43,168 nucleotides of DNA, taken from positions 1 to 43,168 of the forward strand of contig JANLSO010000124.1 of the NCBI GenBank assembly GCA_031362405.1, written 5' to 3'. The translations under genes and the position numbers were made by a program. Below, in pieces: positions 33,212 to 40,230 of the stretch (position 1 is the first letter of the stretch; each line of letters starts with the position of its first letter). The stretch comes from JANLSO01 sp031362405. GTDB lineage: Bacteria > Actinomycetota > Thermoleophilia > Miltoncostaeales > Miltoncostaeaceae. The notes beneath the pieces are model-generated. The model did not search any database. It saw only the letters and a list, made by a program, of their open reading frames with translations, and was not told where the DNA came from.

Positions 33212-34159
33212 TTACGGCCCCGGCGGGCAGTCCCGAAGGTAGTTGAGGGCGTCCGCCAACTGGGCGGTGGCGAGGCCGATGCAGGTGTCCGCGGCTCCGT
33301 AGTACAACCGCAGCTGGCCCGACGGCTTGTCAAGGGTCAGCCCGCACGGGAAGACGACCCCAGGGACGTCGCCGGTCACCTCATATTCTGCACGCGGTCC
33401 GAGGACCCACTCGGGCGACCGGCGCAGCACCTTTGCCGGCTGTTCAAGATCGAGCAGCGCCAGCCCCGCTCGGTAGAGCTGGCCCGAGACGGTCGTGCGC
33501 ACCCCGTGGTAGATGACGAGCCAACCGTCGGGGGTTTCGAGCGGCGGCGGCCCCATCCCAATGCGGGTGGAATCCCACCAGCCCCCGGCGCGGCGGCTCA
33601 TCACCGGCTCCGGAGCGCTCCAGCTCTTGAGGTCCGTCGATCGTGACAGCCAGATGTCTCCACCGCCGGTCATCATCGACACCGGTCGGTGGAACATGAT
33701 CCATTGGCCGCCGACGCGGCGTGAGAGGAAAACCGCGTTCTTGTTTTCGGGTGGCATTGCCAGACCGAGGCGATGCACACCAATGAAGTCCGTCGTCGTG
33801 GCGAGGCTGACGCCGGGTCCGCCTGGGCCAAACGACGTGTAGGAGATCAGCCAGGCGTCGAGCTCATCGAGCCGCGTCACGCGGGGATCCTCAACACCCC
33901 AGGCTTCCTCGGGCCGCGCGTCGGACGCCTCCATGAGTGGCTTGTCGCTGACGAGCCAGTTCGAGAAACCGTCCTGCGAGGTCGCCGTGGTGATGTGTGA
34001 AAAGCCGCGGTGGTCCTCGACGCGGCATACGAGAACCGTTGAGCCGTCGACCATCGTCGCGCCCGCGTTCATGACAGCGTTGGCCGGATACGGCCAGCGC
34101 GCCGGCGCCAAGATCGGGTTTCCTTCGAACCGGGTGAAAAGCTTGTCGGCGGAATCCAT
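33212..34159 (-). CDS. GH130 family glycoside phosphorylase/hydrolase
   Basis: 315 residues, five-bladed propeller of GH130 enzymes, which cleave beta-mannosides by phosphorolysis or hydrolysis. Motifs: RFEGNPILAPARWPYPANAV, TVLVCRVEDHRGFSHI, EEAWGVEDPRVTRLDELDAW (Asp of EDPR is the general acid), NKNAVFLSRRVGGQW, MGPPPLETPDGWLVIYHGV, and GDVPGVVFPCGLTL. The ATG at 34159 gives the normal start. It is divergent from the GT4 and toroid-fold genes, so the three probably act on the same glycan. Substrate linkage (beta-1,2 or 1,4 mannose) is not determined. Confidence 0.9.
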   Translation of the reverse strand: MDSADKLFTRFEGNPILAPARWPYPANAVMNAGATMVDGSTVLVCRVEDHRGFSHITTATSQDGFSNWLVSDKPLMEASDARPEEAWGVEDPRVTRLDELDAWLISYTSFGPGGPGVSLATTTDFIGVHRLGLAMPPENKNAVFLSRRVGGQWIMFHRPVSMMTGGGDIWLSRSTDLKSWSAPEPVMSRRAGGWWDSTRIGMGPPPLETPDGWLVIYHGVRTTVSGQLYRAGLALLDLEQPAKVLRRSPEWVLGPRAEYEVTGDVPGVVFPCGLTLDKPSGQLRLYYGAADTCIGLATAQLADALNYLRDCPPGP

Positions 34160-34229
34160 TCACGGCCTCCGTGGAGCGGTCGGGGTGGCGGCAGGCAACT
34201 CAGATCACAGTAGCTGCCACCGCGTGGCG

Positions 34230-34254
34230 GTTTCGCGATCGGGTTTCGGGGTAA
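34230..34254 (+). promoter_or_regulatory. SigB/SigF-type promoter candidate for the GT4 operon
   Basis: GTTT at 34230-34233 (GGTTT from 34229) and GGGTAA at 34249-34254 are 15 nt apart. Transcription would start near 34261, making the ATG at 34266 nearly leaderless and placing the ATG at 34254 inside the -10 element. Confidence 0.6.
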
Positions 34255-34265
34255 TGACATCGAAT

Positions 34266-35567
34266 ATGGACCAGAGGCATCTCATCCCTCGTCGTGCCCG
34301 CGGCCTTTCGGTTGCCTGCATCGCGACCTGCCCCCCGCGCCAATGCGGTATCGCAACGTTCTCGGCCGACCTTGCCGAGGCGATGCGGAACGTCGACTCG
34401 AGGCTCGATCTGCGCTTCGCCGCGATCGAGCGCGCTGATACCGATGCCTACGCGCCCGAGGTCACGTGGCATGTCGCGCAGGGAGATCCGGTCAGCTACC
34501 GGCGTCTAGCGCACGAGCTCAACGCCGCCGACGTGGATGTCGTGCTCATCCAGCACGAGTTCGGCTTGTTCGGGATCTGGGGTCCCACGTTCGACGATCA
34601 CCTCGCCGAGTTCATGGCGGTGATCGAGGTTCCGGTGATCGCGATTTTGCACAGTGTGCCGCCCGACCCTTCGCAGAGCGTGCGAGGGGCGGTGCGGATG
34701 CTCGGTCACCGCAGCGCACAGTTGATCGTGATGGCCGACTTCGCGAAGGGTCTTCTCGTCGATCGCTACGGTCTCAACCCCACGGGCGTGACGGTAATCC
34801 CGCATGGGGTCCCGAGCCCCCCCGTGGTCGAGCGGGCCCGCATTCGGCGCGCGCTTGGTGTGGCCGGGCGCCAACTCATCACGACGTTCGGCTTTCTCGA
34901 CCCCCACAAAGGGCTTGAGCACATGATCACCGCGATGAGTTCGGTGGTCGAACGGTTTCCGCAGGCCAGGTACGTGATCGTCGGACGCACCCATCCTGAG
35001 CTTGCCCGCCGTGACGGAGAGGCATACCGGTGCCAGCTGGAGGCGGATGTCGCCGAGCGGGGTTTGAGCGCGAACATCGGCTTTGTCGACGAGTATGTAT
35101 CGCTCGATCAGATTGTGGAGTACCTGGCCGCGAGCGACGTCTATGTCACGCCGTATCTGGATATGAACCAGGTCACGAGCGGAACGCTCGCCTACGCCCT
35201 CGGCCAAGGCCGGGCCGTGGTCGCGACGCCGTACATCCACGCCGTGGAGGCCCTGGCGCAGGGGCGGGGGGTCATCGTTCCGCCCGCCCAAAGCGCGCCG
35301 CTTGCCGAGGCGGTCATCGGTTTGCTCGCCCGCCCGGGCTATCGCCGCGCGATGGAAGCCCGCGCCCGCGCGTACGGGAGCTCCATGGCGTGGCCTGTCG
35401 TGGCGGCGCAGACGCTGACGATCCTGCATCGCGCGGCACGCCAAGGCCAGGTGCGCCCCGGAACGCGCCCTCGCCGTGGGGCCGTGCCCGTGTTCGCCGA
35501 GGTCGTCACCTCATCACCGGTGCGAACGACAGACACCTACCGCGACATCGCCACCGCGACCGGATGA
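34266..35567 (+). CDS. GT4-family glycosyltransferase
   Basis: 433 residues, GT-B fold. N-terminal domain: VACIATCPPRQCGIATFSAD, VDVVLIQHEFGLFGIWG, VPVIAILHSVPPDPSQ. C-terminal donor domain: TVIPHGVPSPP, ITTFGFLDPHKGLEHMITAM, RYVIVGRTHPEL, IGFVDEYVSLDQIVEYLAAS and DVYVTPYLDMNQVTSGTLAY, where an EX7E-like acidic site would lie near QVTSGTLAYAL. The PRQCGIATFS start is frequent in glycosyltransferases paired with GH130. I prefer ATG 34266, since the promoter -10 covers the earlier ATG 34254. It overlaps the next gene by ATGA. Confidence 0.88.
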   Translation: MDQRHLIPRRARGLSVACIATCPPRQCGIATFSADLAEAMRNVDSRLDLRFAAIERADTDAYAPEVTWHVAQGDPVSYRRLAHELNAADVDVVLIQHEFGLFGIWGPTFDDHLAEFMAVIEVPVIAILHSVPPDPSQSVRGAVRMLGHRSAQLIVMADFAKGLLVDRYGLNPTGVTVIPHGVPSPPVVERARIRRALGVAGRQLITTFGFLDPHKGLEHMITAMSSVVERFPQARYVIVGRTHPELARRDGEAYRCQLEADVAERGLSANIGFVDEYVSLDQIVEYLAASDVYVTPYLDMNQVTSGTLAYALGQGRAVVATPYIHAVEALAQGRGVIVPPAQSAPLAEAVIGLLARPGYRRAMEARARAYGSSMAWPVVAAQTLTILHRAARQGQVRPGTRPRRGAVPVFAEVVTSSPVRTTDTYRDIATATG

Positions 35568-36652
35568 TCCGCCATCTGGCGCGGCTGACGCAGCCGATCG
35601 CCGGCGACCCGGATAACCTCGGGATCGCCGTCTATGCCGAGCCCGTCGGCGCGGGCTGGCGCATGCCTCCGGCACGTGACCAGGGGTTCGAGGGCGTCGC
35701 CTGCGTTGACGATGCCGCGCGAGCAGCGATCGTCTTTCTGCGTCTGCAGACGCACGGTGAACCGGACCCACCCCGGCACCTCGCCCGCGGCCTGCTCAGG
35801 TTCGTCGCGTCGATGCAGGCTGACGACGGCCGGTTCGCGAACTTCATCGTCGATTGGGAAGGCCGCAAGAACCTGGATGGTCCGACGTCGCTGCTCGGCG
35901 GTCCGTGGAGCGCCCGCGCCACGCATGCCCTTGCCGTCGGTGCGGTGGTTCTCGGTGACCAGGGAATGGCCGATGGCGCGCGGCGGGGCCTCGCGGCGCT
36001 CGACGCGAATGACGAAAACCTGGATGTCCACGCGATTTCGGCGCTCGCTGCGCTCGAGTTGTGGAGACTCACGCGCGCGCCAGCCGATGCCCACAAATGT
36101 CGCGCTCTCTGCCAAACGATCGCGACAGGCTGCGTCGACGATGCGCTTCGCGACCACGCCGACGTCGCGAACATTCATCTGTGGGGCCACCTCCAGGAGA
36201 CGGCGCTGTGTGAGATCGGCAGCACCTTCGGTGACGATAGTCTGATCGAGATGGCGCGGCGCAGCGCCGACGCGGTGCTCGTCCCCGCCCTCGCGGATCT
36301 CGCGCGCAATAACTGCCAGTCGTTTGAGGCAAGTTGCGTCGCAGTTGGGCTGGATGCCGTCGCACGTGCCACGGGACTTGGCATGTATGCCGAGGCGGCG
36401 CGACGAGCCCAGGGCTGGTTCATGGGCGCCAACGCCGCCGAGCGACCCGTCTACGACCCGCGTCGCGGCGTCGTCTTCGACGGTATCGACGACAACCGTG
36501 TCAGCGAGAACGCCGGCGCGGAGGCGAGCATCGAAGGCGCAAACGCCCTCCTCGGAACGCTCTTTCATTCACCCGGCTGCGAGTACCGCGGCGACGGGCA
36601 CGCACAGAATGGTGCCAGGCACCCTTCTGTGCGTGCTTCAACGGCGACGTAG
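35564..36652 (+). CDS. Alpha-toroid (six-hairpin-like) protein of the GH130/GT4 locus
   Basis: 362 residues. Repeated helical motifs with aromatic/acidic clusters (QGFEGVACVDDAARAAIVFL, MQADDGRFANFIVDWEGRKN, GPTSLLGGPWSARATHALAV, WGHLQETALCEI, DGIDDNRVSENAGAEASIEG) point to an alpha/alpha-toroid glycoside-active protein such as an epimerase or glycosidase. No exact family is claimed. It overlaps the GT4 gene by ATGA. The last ~17 codons (after GCEYRGDG) are encoded by a palindromic element (36598-36636) and flanking DNA, so the original C-terminus has probably been replaced. Confidence 0.75.
   Translation: MIRHLARLTQPIAGDPDNLGIAVYAEPVGAGWRMPPARDQGFEGVACVDDAARAAIVFLRLQTHGEPDPPRHLARGLLRFVASMQADDGRFANFIVDWEGRKNLDGPTSLLGGPWSARATHALAVGAVVLGDQGMADGARRGLAALDANDENLDVHAISALAALELWRLTRAPADAHKCRALCQTIATGCVDDALRDHADVANIHLWGHLQETALCEIGSTFGDDSLIEMARRSADAVLVPALADLARNNCQSFEASCVAVGLDAVARATGLGMYAEAARRAQGWFMGANAAERPVYDPRRGVVFDGIDDNRVSENAGAEASIEGANALLGTLFHSPGCEYRGDGHAQNGARHPSVRASTAT
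36598..36636. repeat. Palindrome D, inside the 3' end of a coding sequence
   Basis: The 19-nt arms GCACGCACAGAATGGTGCC and GGCACCCTTCTGTGCGTGC pair with one mismatch around a single A. The core GGTGCC-A-GGCACC is shared with palindrome A. It is translated as the C-terminus of the toroid protein. Confidence 0.85.
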
Positions 36653-36661
36653 CGAGCGCTG

Positions 36662-36714
36662 TACGCACAGATCGGTACGTTACGCACAGATCGGTGCCTG
36701 GCACCGATCTGTGC
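36662..36714. repeat. Palindrome E with a duplicated left arm
   Basis: Perfect 15-bp arms (GCACAGATCGGTGCC and its complement) flank a single T at 36699. The stretch TACGCACAGATCGGT occurs twice, at 36662-36676 and 36681-36695, spaced 19 nt, so one arm has been duplicated. It lies between the convergent toroid-protein and cupredoxin genes. Confidence 0.85.
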
Positions 36715-36735
36715 ATGCACGTCCGGTTGGCGGTG

Positions 36736-37245
36736 TTACTTCACCGTCAGGGTGCCGACCATGCCGGCCTCACGGTGGCCCGGAACCGAGCAGTAATACT
36801 CATACTTCGGAGGCTCGAGATCCGCCGAGATCTCCGACACGCCACCCTTCTCGACGACTTTGCCCATCTCGTCGTCAGCGTTATTCAGGTCGAGGGCGAT
36901 GTTGTGAGGAACCGACGTCGGGTTCGGCATGCGAAGCGTTACCTTCCCGGCCTTGACCGTCACCGCGGTCTTGGCAAACTTCAACCCTTCAGCCGCAGGA
37001 ATCACCACGACCGCGCCGGTACTGCTGTCGTCAGCCGGAACGACATCTTTCGCGCTCGACGTTGCCCCTTCGATTGCGTCGTCGGCGGCGCTGGTGGCAC
37101 CTTCGACTGCCTCTCCGGCGCCGGAGGTGGCTCCGTCAACGGCCTCGGACGCGTCATCGCCGCAACCGGCGACGACGATCGGGGTCGCCGCCATCGCTGC
37201 GGCGGCAAGAATTGCGGCGAGCGAGCGCCGGGGATTCTGATTCAT
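36736..37245 (-). CDS. Cupredoxin-type copper lipoprotein
   Basis: About 169 residues from ATG 37245. A lipoprotein signal (SLAAILAAAAMAATPIVVAG-Cys) is followed by an Ala/Ser/Thr/Glu-rich linker with degenerate repeats (EAVDGATS, EAVEGATS, DAIEGATSS), then a plastocyanin-like domain. Copper ligands fit VPHNIAL (His), YYCSVPGHREAGM (Cys, His and Met). It is predicted to be membrane-anchored outside the cell and to act in electron transfer or copper handling. The gene reads toward the palindrome pair, which could terminate it. Confidence 0.9.
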   Translation of the reverse strand: MNQNPRRSLAAILAAAAMAATPIVVAGCGDDASEAVDGATSGAGEAVEGATSAADDAIEGATSSAKDVVPADDSSTGAVVVIPAAEGLKFAKTAVTVKAGKVTLRMPNPTSVPHNIALDLNNADDEMGKVVEKGGVSEISADLEPPKYEYYCSVPGHREAGMVGTLTVK

Positions 37246-37340
37246 TGATCGAGCCTTTCGGTTGTGTGGCGATGAGCCGGAACGATCGATGCGTTGCGGC
37301 GTGCGGGGTGACCCCGCACGCCGCGAAAGCACCTGTGGAC

Positions 37341-38147
37341 CTAACTCGGGCGGTATGCCGCCGCGGGCTCTGAGTTGGTCGACGGAGGGGGCTTCATTTC
37401 GCCGGCCTTGTCCTTCGCTTCCTCCCTGCGCTCCTCGACACGCTCCTTGGCCAGGGCAACCTCTTCCTTCGCCTGCGGAAGGGCCTTCTCGCCCTTCTCA
37501 TAGGCTCCATCAAGCAGGCGCTTCGCCGAGTCGCGTCCGCCAAGACCGAAAGCCAGGGCAGCGGCAAGGGCGATTGCGCCAAGCACGATGTAGAAGGCGC
37601 CGGTCACGATCGGTACCGCGATCTTGAGCTGCACGAGCGCCATAAAACCGGCGATCGTCAGAACCAGGACGGGAATGATGGTGGCGGCAATCTTGCCGAG
37701 GGCGGTATCACCCATCAGCTTCGTGACGGCACCACCGACGACGCCCGCGATGGCGATTGCCACCACCATGATCAGGATTGCCCCGACCACGTTCGGCAGG
37801 TACCCGACGACGCTCGCCACGGCGTTATTGAGCGCCGCGATACCGAGGGTGGAGAGCGCCAGCAGGACGCCGGTCAGCAGAATGAACCAAAAGGCGATGG
37901 TGGCGATGATGGTGCTCGGCGTGAAGCCCGAGGCATATTGAGTGACGTACTCACCGTACTTACCCGACTTCACGGCCCGGTCGACACCGGCCGATGAAAG
38001 GACCTTGGCGATCAGCTTCTTGACGACCTTCGCAACCACGTAGAAAATGAGCAGAATAACCAGGGCGCCGATGAGGCGCGGCAGCCATTCGAACGTTTGA
38101 TCGGTGAAGCGCTGGACGCTGTCACCGATGTCTGCGGAAAGCAGCAT
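37341..38147 (-). CDS. MscS-like small conductance channel-type membrane protein
   Basis: 268 residues from ATG 38147, with AAGGAGT upstream. About five transmembrane helices, including LIGALVILLIFYVVAKVVKK and SVVGYLPNVVGAILIMVVAI, resemble the conserved TM repeats found in MscS-related proteins; the beta-domain of true MscS is absent. The C-terminal ~55 residues form a charged helix (AKERVEERREEAKDKAGEMK), probably a coiled coil. Possible role in osmotic stress; gating is not shown. Confidence 0.75.
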   Translation of the reverse strand: MLLSADIGDSVQRFTDQTFEWLPRLIGALVILLIFYVVAKVVKKLIAKVLSSAGVDRAVKSGKYGEYVTQYASGFTPSTIIATIAFWFILLTGVLLALSTLGIAALNNAVASVVGYLPNVVGAILIMVVAIAIAGVVGGAVTKLMGDTALGKIAATIIPVLVLTIAGFMALVQLKIAVPIVTGAFYIVLGAIALAAALAFGLGGRDSAKRLLDGAYEKGEKALPQAKEEVALAKERVEERREEAKDKAGEMKPPPSTNSEPAAAYRPS

Positions 38148-38363
38148 GTACGACTCCTTGGTGGGGGCACGCTCAGGCGAGGCGGGGGCAGAGTCTTGAG
38201 TCCGACGCGCGGCATCGGCGATCGCAACGGGTCGGGCAAGTTGCGACGGGGCGCAGGAACCTGCGCGCATTCGACCACCGGGGTCTGGGGAGGTCGGTGC
38301 GGCTAGCGGTCGTGTTCCCAGCGGCCTCGATGCCAAACATCCGGTGCCGCGCGGAGCAGTTTC

Positions 38364-38522
38364 CTATGCGTCGGGCTCGTTGTCGTCGTCGATCGCGTCG
38401 GGCCCCATCGTCTCGCGCCCCTCACGCTCGGTCTCCTCATCGGAGCCGAGCTCGACCCCCGGAAGCGCCTCTTCGGTGGTTGGCTCATCGTGGTCACGTA
38501 GCTGCCGCGGGTCCTGATGCAT
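38364..38522 (-). CDS. Small acidic hypothetical protein (52 aa)
   Basis: 52 residues, very acidic (EELPG-type stretch EEALPGVELGSDEETEREGR, then MGPDAIDDDNEPDA), with no domain and probably disordered. AGGAG lies 5-9 bases upstream of the ATG at 38522. A near-consensus stress promoter lies ~58 bp upstream. It is similar in character, but not in sequence, to the small acidic proteins at 31690 and 39510. Confidence 0.6.
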   Translation of the reverse strand: MHQDPRQLRDHDEPTTEEALPGVELGSDEETEREGRETMGPDAIDDDNEPDA

Positions 38523-38579
38523 GGTGGCTCCTGTTCGTCGCAGACAACGAGAAGCGGTCGCTTCCTCATTGGTCCCGAC

Positions 38580-38605
38580 GTACCCGGCTCGCGCCGCGTC
38601 GACAC
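38580..38605 (-). promoter_or_regulatory. Weak SigB/SigF-type promoter candidate
   Basis: On the minus strand GGTGT-N16-GGGTAC: the -10 element is exact and the -35 has one change from GGTTT. It faces the small acidic gene ending at 38364. Confidence 0.35.
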
Positions 38606-38618
38606 CCCTCGTTCGAAC

Positions 38619-38657
38619 AGAGGTTATGTCTGGTGTCTGGCACCAGACATAACCTCT
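38619..38657. repeat. Palindrome F: 19-bp arms, 1-nt centre
   Basis: AGAGGTTATGTCTGGTGTC and GGCACCAGACATAACCTCT pair fully apart from one T-G wobble around a single T. The outer arm is unlike the other palindromes, but the inner GGTGTC/GGCACC is the shared core. It lies between the small acidic gene and the STAS gene, downstream of the latter. Confidence 0.85.
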
Positions 38658-38780
38658 CGCGGTCGTTGCTCGTACCGACGGAATATCGCGCGAGGCCCAT
38701 TCCGAAACGGCAAGCTTCTACCCGCGCATCTGCGGGTCGCTGGCCCCTTCGAACCGCCACGACCTGGGGTCGGTTCAGAC

Positions 38781-39167
38781 CTACACGTCGGCGCCGGGGA
38801 GCTGTGAGGGGTTGTCGACCATGATGAGCACCCGATCCAGGCCGACCAGCTCGAGCGTGCGGTGGGCCGGGCCGGAGCCGTTGAGTACCGCGAACGTGTG
38901 CGCGCCGGTTGCGCGCTGATGGGCGTCGAAGAGCTGCTTGATACCGGTCGAGTCCATGAACGTCAGCCCTTGGACGTTGACGACGATTCGCAGCGGATCC
39001 GTTGCTTCGATGGCAACCAGCGCCGCGGCGAACGCGTCCCGCGCCACGAGATCGAACTCTCCCGCCAGCGAGAGAATCACGGTGTCTCCGACGCGATCGA
39101 TGCGACCCCACATGAGCGGAGGCGTGCCGAACGCCATCGGAAAGTCGTCGGCAGTCGATGCCGACAT
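38781..39167 (-). CDS. STAS-domain anti-sigma factor antagonist
   Basis: About 128 residues from ATG 39167 (ATG 39212 is also possible; neither has a clear ribosome site). The STAS fold is complete: TVILSLAGEFDLVARDAFAA, LRIVVNVQGLTFMDSTGIKQ and HRTLELVGLDRVLIMVDNP. FMDSTG retains the phosphorylatable Ser. It is encoded away from the sigma operon, so it could report a second signal to the same kinase. Confidence 0.88.
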   Translation of the reverse strand: MSASTADDFPMAFGTPPLMWGRIDRVGDTVILSLAGEFDLVARDAFAAALVAIEATDPLRIVVNVQGLTFMDSTGIKQLFDAHQRATGAHTFAVLNGSGPAHRTLELVGLDRVLIMVDNPSQLPGADV

Positions 39168-39384
39168 GTCGTTGCGACACGGACCGGACGATTCCACCAC
39201 GCAGCGCTCCATTCGAACGAGAACAGGCGCCACCGGGGTCTGGGGTGGCAGGCGGGGAGAGGATGGACCACCTCTCCGCACGCCTTCGGCCTCAGCCGGG
39301 CCTCAAGATATCGCGTCCATGGGCGCAGTGCCACCAGATCCGCGGAGCGCCGCGTGGAGATGAGCGAGAAACCGACATGGGCAC

Positions 39385-39510
39385 TCAGGCAGCGACGGAG
39401 AGCCTCTTACCGGCGGTCTCGGCACGCTTGGCCATGCGCTTTTCCTGCAAGAGGTTCTTGCGCCGCAGCCCCGCAACCTTGGGCTCATCGAGGGTCGCCG
39501 CCTGGGCGAT
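39385..39510 (-). CDS. Small basic hypothetical protein (41 aa), apparent ATC start
   Basis: A 41-codon frame reads AQAATLDEPKVAGLRRKNLL, then QEKRMAKRAETAGKRLSVAA and a TGA. It has no ATG/GTG/TTG start except an internal Met. ATC at 39510 sits in TAATC, where the preceding gene's stop would normally overlap a start (TAATG). The composition is basic and helical, but too short for assignment. Confidence 0.4.
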   Translation of the reverse strand: MAQAATLDEPKVAGLRRKNLLQEKRMAKRAETAGKRLSVAA

Positions 39511-39716
39511 TAACGACGTGTAGGTAGCGACGGACGAGGCGGAATGATCCGCGGCTCGCCTTTGACCGGTTCCGAGTTCTCCGGCGCCCCGGGGCCGGCG
39601 GCGGCACCCTGCTCGGGGCTGACCTCCGGCCGCCGGCGGATGAACTCCTCGCGGCTGAGGGGCGTGGGCTTCGATGTGTCGTCGTGGTCGGGCAGGGGTC
39701 GGGCCTTCGCAGACAT
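39510..39716 (-). CDS. Small Pro/Glu-rich hypothetical protein (68 aa)
   Basis: 68 residues (MSAKARPLPDHDDTSKPTP, then LSREEFIRRRPEVSPEQGAA), low complexity and charged, probably disordered. AAGGAGA lies before the ATG at 39716, a strong ribosome site. It is divergent from the SRPBCC remnant across the TAAACCGTACGGTTTA palindrome. Confidence 0.6.
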   Translation of the reverse strand: MSAKARPLPDHDDTSKPTPLSREEFIRRRPEVSPEQGAAAGPGAPENSEPVKGEPRIIPPRPSLPTRR

Positions 39717-39777
39717 GAGCGTGTCTCCTTGAACAATGCGTGGTCGTTCTTTCGGGCTGCCCCCGCGGCACAGGCAC

Positions 39778-39793
39778 TAAACCGTACGGTTTA
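39778..39793. promoter_or_regulatory. 16-bp palindrome in a divergent intergenic region
   Basis: TAAACCGTACGGTTTA is self-complementary and lies between the divergent starts at 39716 and 39856. It resembles TetR-type operators. Each half also supplies a GTTT -35-like element, one per direction, but the downstream GGG elements are poor. No TetR gene is present in the window. Confidence 0.45.
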
Positions 39794-39855
39794 CCCGCGG
39801 TTGCGCGGGGCACGTCACCGACGACACCTACCACCTTGCGAAGGGCACCCCAAAA

Positions 39856-40181
39856 ATGCGCACGATCGAAGAGCACGTGGACGTCGATGCGACCGTCGAG
39901 CAGGCGTACGCCTGGGTGGGCTGACGTGACGAACCTGCCGCGACGGTGTGCGCACCGAATGGCAATCAGAGTTGATCGACGAACGTCGCGGCGAGGTGTT
40001 TCATTGGAACAGCGCCGGCCCCGACGGTGGCGCGGGGGGCAGGGTTACCTTCGACGCGCTGGGTGGTGGACGCACGCGCGTTAGCGCCGAGATCGACTGG
40101 CCGTCGCGTGAGATGGTCACGACGAGCTTGGAGCGCTTTCGGCAGCTGGTGGAAGCGGGCGCCCCCACGCAGACCTCCTGA
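39856..40181 (+). pseudogene. SRPBCC (polyketide cyclase-type) remnant with an internal deletion
   Basis: An ATG at 39856 opens MRTIEEHVDVDATVEQAYAW and stops at 39923. The C-terminal part resumes as RTEWQSELIDERRGEVFHWN, then VTFDALGGGRTRVSAEIDWP and ends EMVTTSLERFRQLVEAGAP. These are the ends of the START/SRPBCC fold typical of small stress-linked proteins; about 35 codons in the middle are missing. The later part is open from 39948 with its own ATG. A non-functional relic is most likely. Confidence 0.6.
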
Positions 40182-40192
40182 CCGACACCCGC

Positions 40193-40221
40193 GACCCGGG
40201 GCGCACTCGCCGCCCCGGGTC
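40193..40221. terminator. 11-bp hairpin between convergent genes
   Basis: GACCCGGGGCG and CGCCCCGGGTC pair perfectly around a 7-nt loop, between the stop codons of the SRPBCC remnant (40181) and the hydrolase gene (40231). Likely bidirectional terminator. Confidence 0.7.
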
Positions 40222-40230
40222 TCGGACGCG

